Assembly: GCA_029465975.1 (NCBI GenBank)
Contig: CM055745.1
Span: 7,708,252 to 7,772,251 of the forward strand
Reading direction: 5' to 3'
Source of the DNA: Dallia pectoralis
Lineage: Eukaryota > Chordata > Actinopteri > Esociformes > Umbridae
DNA: 64,000 nucleotides
Shown here: piece after piece, positions 24,180 to 35,514 of the stretch
Layout of the letters: each line of letters begins with the position of its first letter
Position numbering within the stretch: position 1 is the stretch's first letter
Position numbers and translations under genes: made by a program
Notes under the pieces: model-generated
Databases searched by the model: none
Told to the model about the DNA's origin: nothing
Seen by the model: only the letters and a program-made list of their open reading frames with translations

Positions 24180-25197
24180 TTGAGGTCTGGATTTGAAGTC
24201 ACACTCAAAATTAAAGTGGAAATCCACACTACAGGCTGATCCAACTTTGTAATGTCCCTAAAACAAGTGAAAATGAGGCTCAGTAGGTTGTGTGGCCTCC
24301 CTACAGCGCCTGGGCATGTTCCTGATGAGGTGGTGGGTGATCTCCTGAGGGATCTCCTCCCAGACCTGGACTAAAGCATCCGCCAACTCCTCGACAGTCT
24401 GTGGTGTGGCGTTGGTGGATGGAGCGAGACATGATGTCCCAGATGTGCTCTATTGGATTCAGCTCTGGGGGACGGGCGGGCCTGCTGACACACTCCAGCC
24501 ACATGAGGTCTAGCATTGTCTTGGCATTACGAGGAACCCAGGGCCAACCGCACCAGCATATGGTCTCACAAGGGGTCTGAGGATCTCATCTCGGTACCTA
24601 ATGGCAGTCAGGTTACCTCTGGTGAGCACATGGAGGGCTGTGTGGCCCCCCAAAGAAATGCCACCCCACACCTTTACTGACCCACCGCCAATCCGGTCAT
24701 GCTGGAGGATGTTGCAGGCAGCAGAACGTTCTCCACGGCGTCTCCAGACTCTATCACGTCTGTCACATGTGCTCAGTGTGAACCTGCTTTCATCTGTGAA
24801 GAGCACAGGGTGCCAGTGCCGACTTTGCCCCTCTTGGTGTTCTCTGGCAAATGCCAAACGTCCTGCATGATGTTGGGCTGTAAGCACAACCCCCCACCTG
24901 TGGATGTCGGCCCCTCATACCACCCTCATGGGGCACGTTTGAGCAGACCCATGCACATTTGTTGCCTGCTGGAGGTCATTTTGCAGGGTTCTGGCAGTAC
25001 TCCTCCTGCTCCTCCTTGCACAAAGGCGGAGGTAGCGGTCCTGCTGCTGGGTTGTTGCCCTCCTACGGCCTCATCCACGTCTCCTGATGTACTGGCCTGT
25101 CTCCTGGTAGAGCCTCCATGCTCTGGACACTATGCTGACAGACACAGCAAACCTTCTTGCCACAGCTCGCATTGATGTGCCATCCTGGATGAGCTGC
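24180..25197 (-). mobile_element. Tc1-like transposon, 5'-truncated
   Basis: This covers the transposase pseudogene at 24301-25197 and its 3' flank to about 24180. The left part (GAAATCCACACTACAGGCTG, 24221-24240) matches my memory of the 3' untranslated end of this fish family. The right end stops inside the N-terminal helix-turn-helix region, where unrelated repeat sequence begins, so the 5' inverted repeat is missing. Confidence 0.85.
24301..25197 (-). pseudogene. Tc1-like transposase pseudogene
   Basis: On the minus strand the gene order is intact but the frame is not. The N-terminal HTH region (about 25197-25060, with DGTSMRAVARRFAVS) is followed by an AT-hook-like RRRG block carrying an in-frame stop. 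The catalytic core occupies 24887-24510: VLFTDESRF with D32 of that frame, and GGGSVKVWGGIS near residues 67-78. The second catalytic Asp block, QDNARPHVAGVCQQ, is present at about 24495-24536 but in a shifted frame. A short piece after it is deleted. LNPIEHIW with the third acidic residue (E23) follows in the frame ending at 24301, and another frameshift scrambles the C-terminus. All three acidic residues survive as DNA, but no functional enzyme can be translated. Confidence 0.9.
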
Positions 25198-25326
25198 ACA
25201 CATGCCAAATCATAAGTTGAGCAGATATTTCTAAGTCAAGTGCAGTGTGCGACAACAAGTCTTTGCTTGAATCCCAGATCTAGTTGCACTTGCCCCTGGG
25301 GATTCCCTTCACCGGAGTTACCGATA
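25197..25326. repeat. Dispersed repeat, copy 1 (second copy at 32397)
   Basis: About 120 bp nearly identical to 32397-32518, starting CACATGCCAAATCATAAGTT and containing TTCTAAGTCAAGTGCAGTGT. Copy 1 has a 7-bp insertion (CCCAGAT) relative to copy 2. The family is not recognised. Copy 1 sits exactly between two Tc1 remnants. Confidence 0.85.
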
Positions 25327-26015
25327 ACGCTTCAGGATATTGTCCAATTGCGACTACACTTTAACTTTCTGACTGATGTCTTGATATGTTGCTTCAAAAT
25401 ATCCACGTACAATTCCTTCTGCATGGTGCCATCTATTTTGTAGTGTGCACTAGACCCTCCGATAGCAAAGCACACCCACAACATGATGCTGCCACGTCCA
25501 TTTACTGTTGCTATAGAACTGTTTTACTGTGTATACAGATACTTTTGTACTTATTTCCTCCAGCATCTTCACAATGCCCTTTGTTGTTCAGGGATTGATT
25601 TGCACTTTTCACATCAAAGTAAAGAAAGAAAGCGTGAGGTTGAGGGTGAGGTGAAAGTAGTACCTTCAGGGGTTTGGAAATTGCTCCTAATGATGATCCA
25701 GACTTGTGGAGGTCTACAATTATCTTTCTGTGGTCGACTTCTTTTGATGATATCTAGATGAGTTTGAAGGTGCATCTACAGGCTCAAATTATGGCAATTG
25801 GCCAATCGGAAGCTTCTAAAGGCATCATTTTGGGTATTTTTTTGGGAAGTGTAACAGCACACTCAACTGTCAACTTCTGATATAATTAATAAGAATTCAT
25901 AATTTATAGGTGAAATAATCTGTCTGTAAACAACTGTTGGAAAATAATTTGTGTCCTAACCGACTTGCCAAACCTATAGTTTGTTAACATCAAATGCATT
26001 TCAACTTCAACTGTA
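25327..26015 (-). mobile_element. Sleeping Beauty-type Tc1 remnant
   Basis: The plus strand carries antisense transposase text of the salmonid Tc1 group from which Sleeping Beauty was derived: GATGTCTTGATATGTTGCTT, CACAACATGATGCTGCCACG, then after an internal deletion GATACTTTTGTACTTATTTC, ATTGATTTGCACTTTTCACA and CCTTCAGGGGTTTGGAAATT. The right terminal region ends CTTCAACTGTA at 26015, the expected inverted-repeat end plus its TA target site. The left part of the element is missing, and the transposase is deleted and shifted. Identification rests on memory of the family. Confidence 0.85.
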
Positions 26016-27203
26016 GATATCACAGTTATTACAGTTCTGTCTCAGCCTTGTTAACTGTTGCATTCGGGTGTAAAGCTTGTGGAAGTCACGGTCACATTAC
26101 CAGTGTCTGTAAACACACCATTGTCACACTTCCACTTGTTAATTCTCCCATTGAAACTCAATACATGGCTGTCATGTACTTGCCCTGTGTTTGAATTCCA
26201 CACCATAATACGTGTGGATAGGAATGTACATTACAAAATAATCATGTTTTGTGTACCCGCCTGGTCATTTGATCTGAATTCCCCTGGAGGCAGTCTCTAA
26301 GATTCAGGGTTAAATTGCCAGTACACAACATATGGGATAGGCCAGGGTAAGAATACTGTCTGGAAATAGAGGGGGAAGAGGGGATGGCTGCATGACTGCC
26401 ACCAGATGTGCCAGACACAAGACTGACATCTAGTGTTTAATCGAGCAACTAAGTAAAACATGTCACGTCTATTTGCTACATCTTCAGTCACTGAAAGTGA
26501 TTCATCTAAGATAAGACTGTTCAACTCTCTTCCTGGAGATCAAGTGACTTCTTTAACTACACAAACCCGATCGTAGTTATTACCAACTCAACTAACCCTT
26601 GACTAGCTGAATCGGGTTAGTTATGTCAGGGTCGGGTCGAAATCCAACGGGATGGTAAACCTCCAGAAAGGGGGTTGGGTAGCCCGGCACTAGAACATTA
26701 TCAAGATATGGTGGTGTGGAGATGAGTGAGACTGTGTTTAGTTATTCGAGACGCCTCTCCCTGAACCACACACACGGCACTCAACTTCTCACCCCGGAGA
26801 CTATTTAGTGCAGGGGGAAAAAACGTGTGAGAAGTCTGCAAGAAAATTCCAACGATCTGCTCAGGAGCTCTACAGTTGGTGTTGATGTGCCTCACTCCCA
26901 TTGTGGTATTTACCGGAGTGCATGAGAATGAGGGAGAGAAAAGAGAGAGAAAAGTGAGAGAGAGAGAAGGGAGAAAGAGAGAGAAAGATGAAAAGAAACA
27001 CAAGGAATAAAAAAAAAAGTAAAACCTGTCCATTATGATTACATGTGAACTGCACGGTGTGTGTGGCGGAGGGGGGTCTATTATGAGACATACCCTCAAT
27101 AACCCCTCTTACGCTGTCTCAACACCTGTGGCATACCTGTTACATCATGCCTGGGCATATCACAGGAATGCAGATGAATCTCATCGTAAACACATTGGAC
27201 CGA
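26016..27203. other. No recognised gene; purine-rich tract
   Basis: Unique-looking sequence with a GAGA-rich purine tract at about 26928-27020. Open frames across that tract are low complexity. Confidence 0.5.
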
Positions 27204-30200
27204 CTGCACCAGATACAGACCTATCTGCCCTGTTCTGCACCAGACACAGACCTATCTGCCCTGTTCTGCACCAGATACAGACCTATCTGCCCTGTTCTGC
27301 ACCAGATACAGACCTATCTGCCCTGTTCTGCACCAGATACAGATCTATCTGCCCTGTTCTGCACCAGATACAGACCTATTTGCCCTGTTCTGCACCAGAT
27401 ACAGATCTATCTGCCCTGTTCTGCACCAGATACAGACCTATTTGCCCTGTTCTGCACCAGATACAGATCTATCTGCCCTGTTCTGCACCAGATACAGATC
27501 TATTTGCCCTGTTCTGCACCAGATACAGATCTATCTGCCCTGTTCTGCACCAGATACAGATCTATTTGCCCTGTTCTGCACCAGATACAGACCCATTTGC
27601 CCTGTTCTGCACCAGATACAGACCTATCTGCCCTGTTCTGCACCAGATACAGACCTATCTGCCCTGTTCTGCACCAGATACAGATCTATTTGCCCTGTTC
27701 TGCACCAGATACAGACCTATTTGCCCTGTTCTGCACCAGATACAGACCTATTTGCCCTGTTCTGCACCAGATACAGATCTATTTGCCCTGTTCTGCACCA
27801 GATACAGATCTATTTGCCCTGTTCTGCACCAGACACAGATCTATTTGCCCTGTTCTGCACCAGATACAGACCTATCTGCCCTGTTCTGCACCAGATACAG
27901 ATCTATCTGCCCTGTTCTGCACCAGATACAGATCTATCTGCCCTGTTCTGCACCAGATACAGACCTATCTGCCCTGTTCTGCACCAGATACAGACCTATT
28001 TGCCCTGTTCTGCACCAGACACAGACCTATCTGCCCTGTTCTGCACCAGATACAGATCTATCTGCCCTGTTCTGCACCAGATACAGATCTATTTGCCCTG
28101 TTCTGCACCAGACACAGACCTATCTGCCCTGTTCTGCACCAGATACAGATCTATTTGCCCTGTTCTGCACCAGATACAGACCTATCTGCCCTGTTCTGCA
28201 CCAGATACAGATCTATTTGCCCTGTTCTGCACCAGATACAGATCTATTTGCCCTGTTCTGCACCAGATACAGATCTATCTGCCCTGTTCTGCACCAGATA
28301 CAGATCTATCTGCCCTGTTCTGCACCAGACACAGACCTATCTGCCCTGTTCTGCACCAGACACAGATCTATCTGCCCTGTTCTGCACCAGATACAGATCT
28401 ATTTGCCCTGTTCTGCACCAGATACAGATTTGCCCTGTTCTGCACCAGATACAGACCTATTTGCCCTGTTCTGCACCAGATACAGACCTATTTGCCCTGT
28501 TCTGCACCAGACACAGATCTATTTGCCCTGTTCTGCACCAGACACAGACCCATTTGCCCTGTTCTGCACCAGACACAGACCCATTTGCCCTGTTCTGCAC
28601 CAGATACAGACCTATTTGCCCTGTTCTGCACCAGATACAGATCTATTTGCCCTGTTCTGCACCAGATACAGACCTATCTGCCCTGTTCTGCACCAGATAC
28701 AGACCTATCTGCCCTGTTCTGCACCAGACACAGATCTATCTGCCCTGTTCTGCACCAGACACAGACCTATTTGCCCTGTTCTGCACCAGATACAGACCTA
28801 TTTGCCCTGTTCTGCACCAGATACAGACCTATTTGCCCTGTTCTGCACCAGATACAGATCTATCTGCCCTGTTCTGCACCAGATACAGACCTATCTGCCC
28901 TGTTCTGCACCAGACACAGACCTATTTGCCCTGTTCTGCACCAGATACAGATCTATTTGCCCTGTTCTGCACCAGATACAGATCTATCTGCCCTGTTCTG
29001 CACCAGACACAGATCTATTTGCCCTGTTCTGCACCAGATACAGACCTATCTGCCCTGTTCTGCACCAGATACAGATCTATCTGCCCTGTTCTGCACCAGA
29101 CACAGATCTATTTGCCCTGTTCTGCACCAGATACAGATCTATTTGCCCTGTTCTGCACCAGATACAGATCTATTTGCCCTGTTCTGCACCAGATACAGAT
29201 CTATTTGCCCTGTTCTGCACCAGATCTGCCCTGTTCTGCACCAGATACAGATCTATCTGCCCTGTTCTGCACCAGATACAGATCTATTTGCCCTGTTCTG
29301 CACCAGATACAGATCTATCTGCCCTGTTCTGCACCAGATACAGACCTATCTGCCCTGTTCTGCACCAGATACAGATCTATTTGCCCTGTTCTGCACCAGA
29401 TACAGATCTATTTGCCCTGTTCTGCACCAGATACAGATCTATTTGCCCTGTTCTGCACCAGATACAGATCTATTTGCCCTGTTCTGCACCAGATACAGAT
29501 CTATTTGCCCTGTTCTGCACCAGATACAGATCTATTTGCCCTGTTCTGCACCAGATACAGACCTATTTGCCCTGTTCTGCACCAGATACAGACCCATTTG
29601 CCCTGTTCTGCACCAGATACAGACCTATTTGCCCTGTTCTGCACCAGATACAGACCTATTTGCCCTGTTCTGCACCAGATACAGACCTATTTGCCCTGTT
29701 CTGCACCAGATACAGACCTATCTGCCCTGTTCTGCACCAGATACAGATCTATTTGCCCTGTTCTGCACCAGATACAGACCTATTTGCCCTGTTCTGCACC
29801 AGATACAGATCTATTTGCCCTGTTCTGCACCAGATACAGACCTATTTGCCCTGTTCTGCACCAGATACAGACCTATTTGCCCTGTTCTGCACCAGACACA
29901 GACCTATTTGCCCTGTTCTGCACCAGACACAGATTTGCCCTGTTCTGCACCAGATACAGATCTATCTGCCCTGTTCTGCACCAGACACAGACCTATCTGC
30001 CCTGTTCTGCACCAGATACAGATCTATTTGCCCTGTTCTGCACCAGACACAGATCTATCTGCCCTGTTCTGCACCAGATACAGATCTATTTGCCCTGTTC
30101 TGCACCAGATACAGATCTATTTGCCCTGTTCTGCACCAGATACAGATCTATCTGCCCTGTTCTGCACCAGATACAGACCTATCTGCCCTGTTCTGCACCA

Positions 30201-31433
30201 GATACAGACCTATCTGCCCTGTTCTGCACCAGATACAGACCTATTTGCCCTGTTCTGCACCAGATACAGACCTATCTGCCCTGTTCTGCACCAGATACAG
30301 ACCTATCTGCCCTGTTCTGCACCAGATACAGATCTATCTGCCCTGTTCTGCACCAGATACAGACCTATCTGCCCTGTTCTGCACCAGACACAGATCTATC
30401 TGCCCTGTTCTGCACCAGATACAGATCTATTTGCCCTGTTCTGCACCAGACACAGACCTATTTGCCCTGTTCTGCACCAGACACAGACCTATTTGCCCTG
30501 TTCTGCACCAGATACAGACCCATTTGCCCTGTTCTGCACCAGATACAGATCTATCTGCCCTGTTCTGCACCAGATACAGATCTATTTGCCCTGTTCTGCA
30601 CCAGACACAGACCCATTTGCCCTGTTCTGCACCAGATACAGATCTATCTGCCCTGTTCTGCACCAGATACAGACCCATTTGCCCTGTTCTGCACCAGATA
30701 CAGATCTATCTGCCCTGTTCTGCACCAGATACAGACCCATTTGCCCTGTTCTGCACCAGATACAGATCTATTTGCCCTGTTCTGCACCAGACACAGACCT
30801 ATTTGCCCTGTTCTGCACCAGACACAGACCTATTTGCCCTGTTCTGCACCAGATACAGATCTATTTGCCCTGTTCTGCACCAGACACAGACCTATTTGCC
30901 CTGTTCTGCACCAGATACAGATCTATTTGCCCTGTTCTGCACCAGATACAGACCTATTTGCCCTGTTCTGCACCAGATACAGATCTATCTGCCCTGTTCT
31001 GCACCAGATACAGATCTATTTGCCCTGTTCTGCACCAGATACAGAACTATTTGCCCTGTTCTGCACCAGATACAGATCTATTTGCCCTGTTCTGCACCAG
31101 ATACAGACCTATTTGCCCTGTTCTGCACCAGATACAGATCTATCTGCCCTGTTCTGCACCAGATACAGATCTATTTGCCCTGTTCTGCACCAGATACAGA
31201 CCTATCTGCCCTGTTCTGCACCAGATACAGATCTATCTGCCCTGTTCTGCACCAGATACAGACCCATTTGCCCTGTTCTGCACCAGACACAGACCTATTT
31301 GCCCTGTTCTGCACCAGATACAGATCTATCTGCCCTGTTCTGCACCAGATACAGATCTATCTGCCCTGTTCTGCACCAGATACAGATCTATTTGCCCTGT
31401 TCTGCACCAGATACAGATCTATTTGCCCTGTTC
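27204..31433. repeat. 4.2-kb minisatellite, about 137 copies of a 31-bp unit
   Basis: The unit contains CAGATACAGATCTATCTGCC and CTGTTCTGCAC. Units differ almost only by C/T changes at a few fixed positions (GATAC or GACAC, GATCT or GACCT, TATCTG or TATTTG, CTATT or CCATT). Three units are shortened, by about 5 bp near 28430, 10 bp near 29221 and 5 bp near 29935. No stop codon occurs in any forward frame, so all three frames are open for over 4 kb. Since 31 is one more than a multiple of 3, each frame encodes the same 31-residue repeat. I do not call this a gene: there is no start context, no flanking exon signal and a simple statistical explanation. Confidence 0.97.
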
Positions 31434-32396
31434 ACCAGTCATTTAGTCAAAAACATTTAGTTCTGTGCCAATTGACTATAAGTTCAAAAGTACGACCACC
31501 TTGGTGTCACATCGTTTGAATATCAAAAACAGATCAGATGTTGTCGCATTTAAATATTTGACATATAGTTTTATATTACTTCGTTCCAGCACTTAATTTC
31601 TATTATAGTTGTTGTTTGGTTGGCCTACCTTAAGAGGTTAAGATTAACACAATGTAAGTCAATCTAGACACGTGTCTGCAAGTTGATAAAAGTGTCCGTG
31701 TAAGTGCAAAGTTAGGACAAGGCGGAAGCCTAACAGGCCTAGTTTAAATATTCCGAAATATACCTCACACTAGACACACGCACACGCAGGCACGCACGCA
31801 TCTATACACAGATATATGCACAAACACACTATATCAATTATAAATACGTTAGGCATGGTTGCTTGGCAAGGCCTCAGCTGGAATGATTTTCTCTGGCTTT
31901 GTAAAGACTTGTCAAATTGTGTTCCCGTTCTGAAGCTGGAGCTAGTTTTTGTGGATTACCGAGTGCTCGCGACCTAGCTAGTCTTTTTGACATTGAAAAC
32001 TAATGGCATAGATGTATGTCCGCTATAAATCAATGCTGGCATAAATTGTCATGAATAACAGCTACTACTACTATCAGATGTAGATGATCTTACCTTTCTG
32101 CAAGTAATACTAATGACAATACCAGTTAATGACATTTGAATTGAACAATTAGGAAACTTGAAAATATAATACTTGCTATTTAGACAATGGATCATCTTTA
32201 CCTGTGCCGGTACTCCGCATGGCTTTTGATAGATACTAAAGCTTGTGTACTTCTCCAGGCAAAACCACAAATAAATTGTTTTCCAGAGCCTCTACAGAGT
32301 CCAAACAGTTTTTATTAGCTTGTAACTACAACTTTTTCTGGTTCTGATGTCCAATAATACTTTTCTGAAAACTGGTTTGGTTAAGTGTGTGGGCAA
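31434..32396. other. No recognised feature
   Basis: AT-rich unique-looking sequence. A small CA-rich patch lies at about 31765-31830. Confidence 0.5.
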
Positions 32397-32518
32397 CACA
32401 CATGCCAAATCATAAGTTGAGCAGATATTTCTAAGTCAAGTGCAGTGTGCGACAGCAAGTCTTTGCTTGAATCTAGTTGCACTTGCCCCTGGGGATTCCC
32501 TTCACTGGAGTTACCGAC
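32397..32518. repeat. Dispersed repeat, copy 2 (first copy at 25197)
   Basis: Nearly identical to 25197-25326 through TTGCTTGAATCTAGTTGCAC and TGGAGTTACCGA, then the two copies diverge. The family is unidentified. Confidence 0.85.
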
Positions 32519-33285
32519 GAGCTGTGTTTTCTCCGTTATTATGATTTCAGTCAACTTGTTCATGTGTTTGCTATGGTACCTATGGTGGTGTGATATCTGG
32601 AAACCAATCAGCCAAGACTGGCCTGCACATTGCTTAAATTCCTTCCTCCACGTAGGTTGTATCAACATCGGATTGACCCTTAAACAAGGAGCAAGCCATG
32701 CAAATGGGCCAAGCTTATTCCATGAGGAACTGGCACGTCTGAACGCAGTGGTGAAATGTCAAGTAGTTCACGTCTGCGTCTGTAGAGATTCAGGTTAGAG
32801 TGCTGAAAGGAAGAACGCAATTTGTTGAATCCAGCTCATGTCTGTCTGGGGCAGGGCAGATGAGAAAACGATCACGGGGACTATTTTAGTATCTGGGTAC
32901 CGACCTTGAATCTGATTTGGCCCGGTTTAGCCTGGAGATGACTAACAAATCTAACAGGCCTGCAGCTCTGCCCTCGACTGGCTGGTCCGGCCAGCGACAG
33001 ATTGGAGTAGCAGGGGAGAGGATCTGATTCCTGTTTGCATCATATCCTGCCTGCCTGTTTGTCTGTGGGCCACACCAACAGCCACTGACTGGCTGGCCGT
33101 ACCACCAGAGTTATCTGCCTGTGGTCTCGAGTGGCATTAGTCTGGACCCACAGCCGTGAGTCACACTTTCTGTTTACCCTGACAAAGCCCCATCCGTGAG
33201 GTTGGATCTGGCAGGATGCAGAATATGTACATCTAGGCACTGAGGCTGGGTTTGAGATTGTGATGGCGAGGAGAGGTTTAAATAG
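32519..33285. other. No recognised feature
   Basis: Unique-looking sequence. An open frame reads out of the dispersed repeat to about 32798 without recognisable domains. Confidence 0.45.
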
Positions 33286-33576
33286 ACTGAGGAAGAGTGG
33301 GGAAAAGTGAGAAAAAGAGTGAGGCAAAGAGTGAGGAAAAGAGTGGGGAAAAGAGTGGGGAAAAGAGTGAGGCAAAGAGTGGGGGAAAGAGTGGGAAAAG
33401 AGTGAGACAAAGAGTGAGGAAAAGAGTGGGGAAAAGAGTGGGGAAAAGAGTGGGACAAAGAGTGAGGCAAAGAGTGGGGGAAAGAGTGGGACAAAGAGTG
33501 AGGCAAAGAGTGAGGAAAAGAGTGAGGAAAAGAGTGGGGAAAAGAGTGAGGAAAAGAGTGAGGAAAAGAGTGAGGA
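33286..33576. repeat. Purine-strand 11- to 12-bp minisatellite
   Basis: About 24 copies of GAGGAAAAGAGT, GGGGAAAAGAGT and GAGGCAAAGAGT. The plus strand is almost wholly purine for about 290 bp. Frames on both strands stay open (Lys/Arg/Val-rich one way, Phe/Ser/His/Leu-rich the other) and are artefacts. Confidence 0.95.
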
Positions 33577-34970
33577 GGTATGATGGCTACGAATCTCTTC
33601 CTTACCCACGGCCGGTCTGTAAATGACATGTGTTGGGCGAACACCTCAGTGATGTGTGTCTTTTGTGCTTTGGATCCTCTCACAATGGGCTGCCGTGGAA
33701 ACTCCTCACGGAGTATAAACCACATGCTCTAAAACCCGAATACCGATTGGTGCATGGGACAGCGTACGCCGTCTTGAAAATATGTTTTGAGACAGAGGCT
33801 TTAAGAAAACGGATTGATGAGAACGTAAATGACAAAGGACAATCTTGCCCCCCCATCCATCACTGCCCCCTTCTGGCGCCCCCCACCTTTAAACTGCAGC
33901 CCACAAACACCCACACTGTGGCTTTGGCAAAACATTAACGTGACTCCCGTGAGAATATCCACCATTAACCAATGACAATAACAACATCCGCAACTGGTCC
34001 GGATTAGCCGTTCATCCCTGGTGAGGAGCACGCCCTGGCACCGTGCCTGCGTGTTCTGCTTCCTAATCTAAACCAGCGCTCTGTTGTGCTGTTGAGAACG
34101 GGAGTGATTGAACCCGATGCCTCTGCCACCGCCGCCGCGTTAGCTAGGCCATCTTTTCAATGTGCCAGACAGTCATTGTTTTTCCGTTTCTTCAACTCAG
34201 AGAGAAAGACTGTTCAAATCCAGATCCCGCCCGCGCCAGATTACTTCAGTTATATGACAATGATACTATAGGTCTCGCGTGTGTCCAAATGGCTGTAGTG
34301 TGTTGTTTGGGGATTTAGCTGTAGTCCATCAGGGCAACGAGACAGCAGGGATTAGGGAGGTGAAACAAAGGATCATTAATCCACTGCCAGTAGATGATCC
34401 CTGTGGAGCAGATCTGACGAGAAATGCGAACTAACACAATTAGGACAAAATGGTGTCTGCGAGGGTTGTGCACGGCTCTGTCCATCTGCATGTCGTGTGA
34501 CCACACCAAGCACATGGGTGTGTAACGTGATCACAGTGAAAAAGATTGAATAATCCAACTGTTTCTTTGATTAGCTTGAGCATGACCATACGTACATATT
34601 AGATTGTTGTGAAGTGCGAAGTAATGCACACTAGGCAACCATAAACTGCTGCCCTTATTGAAAACCCACACAGCTCTATCAACCTCATACGTTAAGGATT
34701 GTGCCGCCGCCATTTCTGAGAAAACAGCTCGTCGAACAAGACCAAGCAGTGAGGGAGAAATCATTCTCCGTTATGTGACAGGTTTATTGGGATTAATCAT
34801 GTTTGAGTTGTGGTGAAACCTCCAGTTCTGCAGCCAAACACAGATTGCTTCATCTCAACTTGAGCTCCGAGCTCTCTGGGCTCTTGTCGTATGGGTAACA
34901 CACGCCACCACGGACACAGGAAATAATGATCTGTTTTAATCATTACGATGCTAATGACAACCAAACAACC
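33577..34970. other. No recognised feature
   Basis: Unique-looking sequence with only short, unsupported open frames. Confidence 0.5.
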
Positions 34971-35083
34971 TGGCCCGTTTAGTTGGTAGAGCATGGCGCC
35001 CGCAATGTTATGATTGTCAGTTTGTTCGCAACGGATTCTTTTGCTGCCGTGATATGAGCATCCGTTAAATGACTAAATGTTAG
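34971..35083 (+). mobile_element. HpaI-like tRNA-derived SINE
   Basis: It begins GGCCCGTTTAGTTGGTAGAG (A box within), continues GCATGGCGCCCGCAATG, and ends with a body related to fish L2/SINE tails (GAGCATCCGTTAAATGACTA). The head matches what I recall of the salmonid HpaI family. The B box is degraded, so internal pol III promotion is probably weak. Confidence 0.7.
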
Positions 35084-35514
35084 TTTACTGTGAGCACACT
35101 GCCACGGGCACACGTCACTTAATTTGTCATTCCTTGTTCATCCAAGCAGAGCTAGAAAATCATCTACATAATCTAAATATGATAAGTGGATACATGCAGA
35201 CGTGCTGAGAATTAACTGCTCAAATAGGAACAGCTTTTACTGTTCTTTCCTGTTTAGCCTGTGTAACCGGTGACTAATGAGATGCTTGGGAAAGACGAAG
35301 CGACAAAAGCTTTCTAGAAGGAGAGTTTGGGAAATATGATACATTTTTTCAAAGAGTAATACTGGTCAGCTCATGATTGGCTAATTGCTAAAGTACATGG
35401 TCTGTTACGAGGGGTAGGGGCACATGTCAAAGAGACGTCCACATTAATGCTTGTACCCAGGGTTTGCAGCAGAACATTTCCCAGAGCGTAACATCTTCTT
35501 CACCAACTAGTCAT
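35084..35514. other. No recognised feature
   Basis: Unique-looking sequence between a SINE and the 28-bp array. Confidence 0.5.

Noticed and set aside
27035..31519. A 1494-codon open frame and two similar ones in the other forward frames
   Set aside because: They are products of the stop-free 31-bp tandem repeat. All three frames are open equally, with no domain, no start context and a chance explanation.
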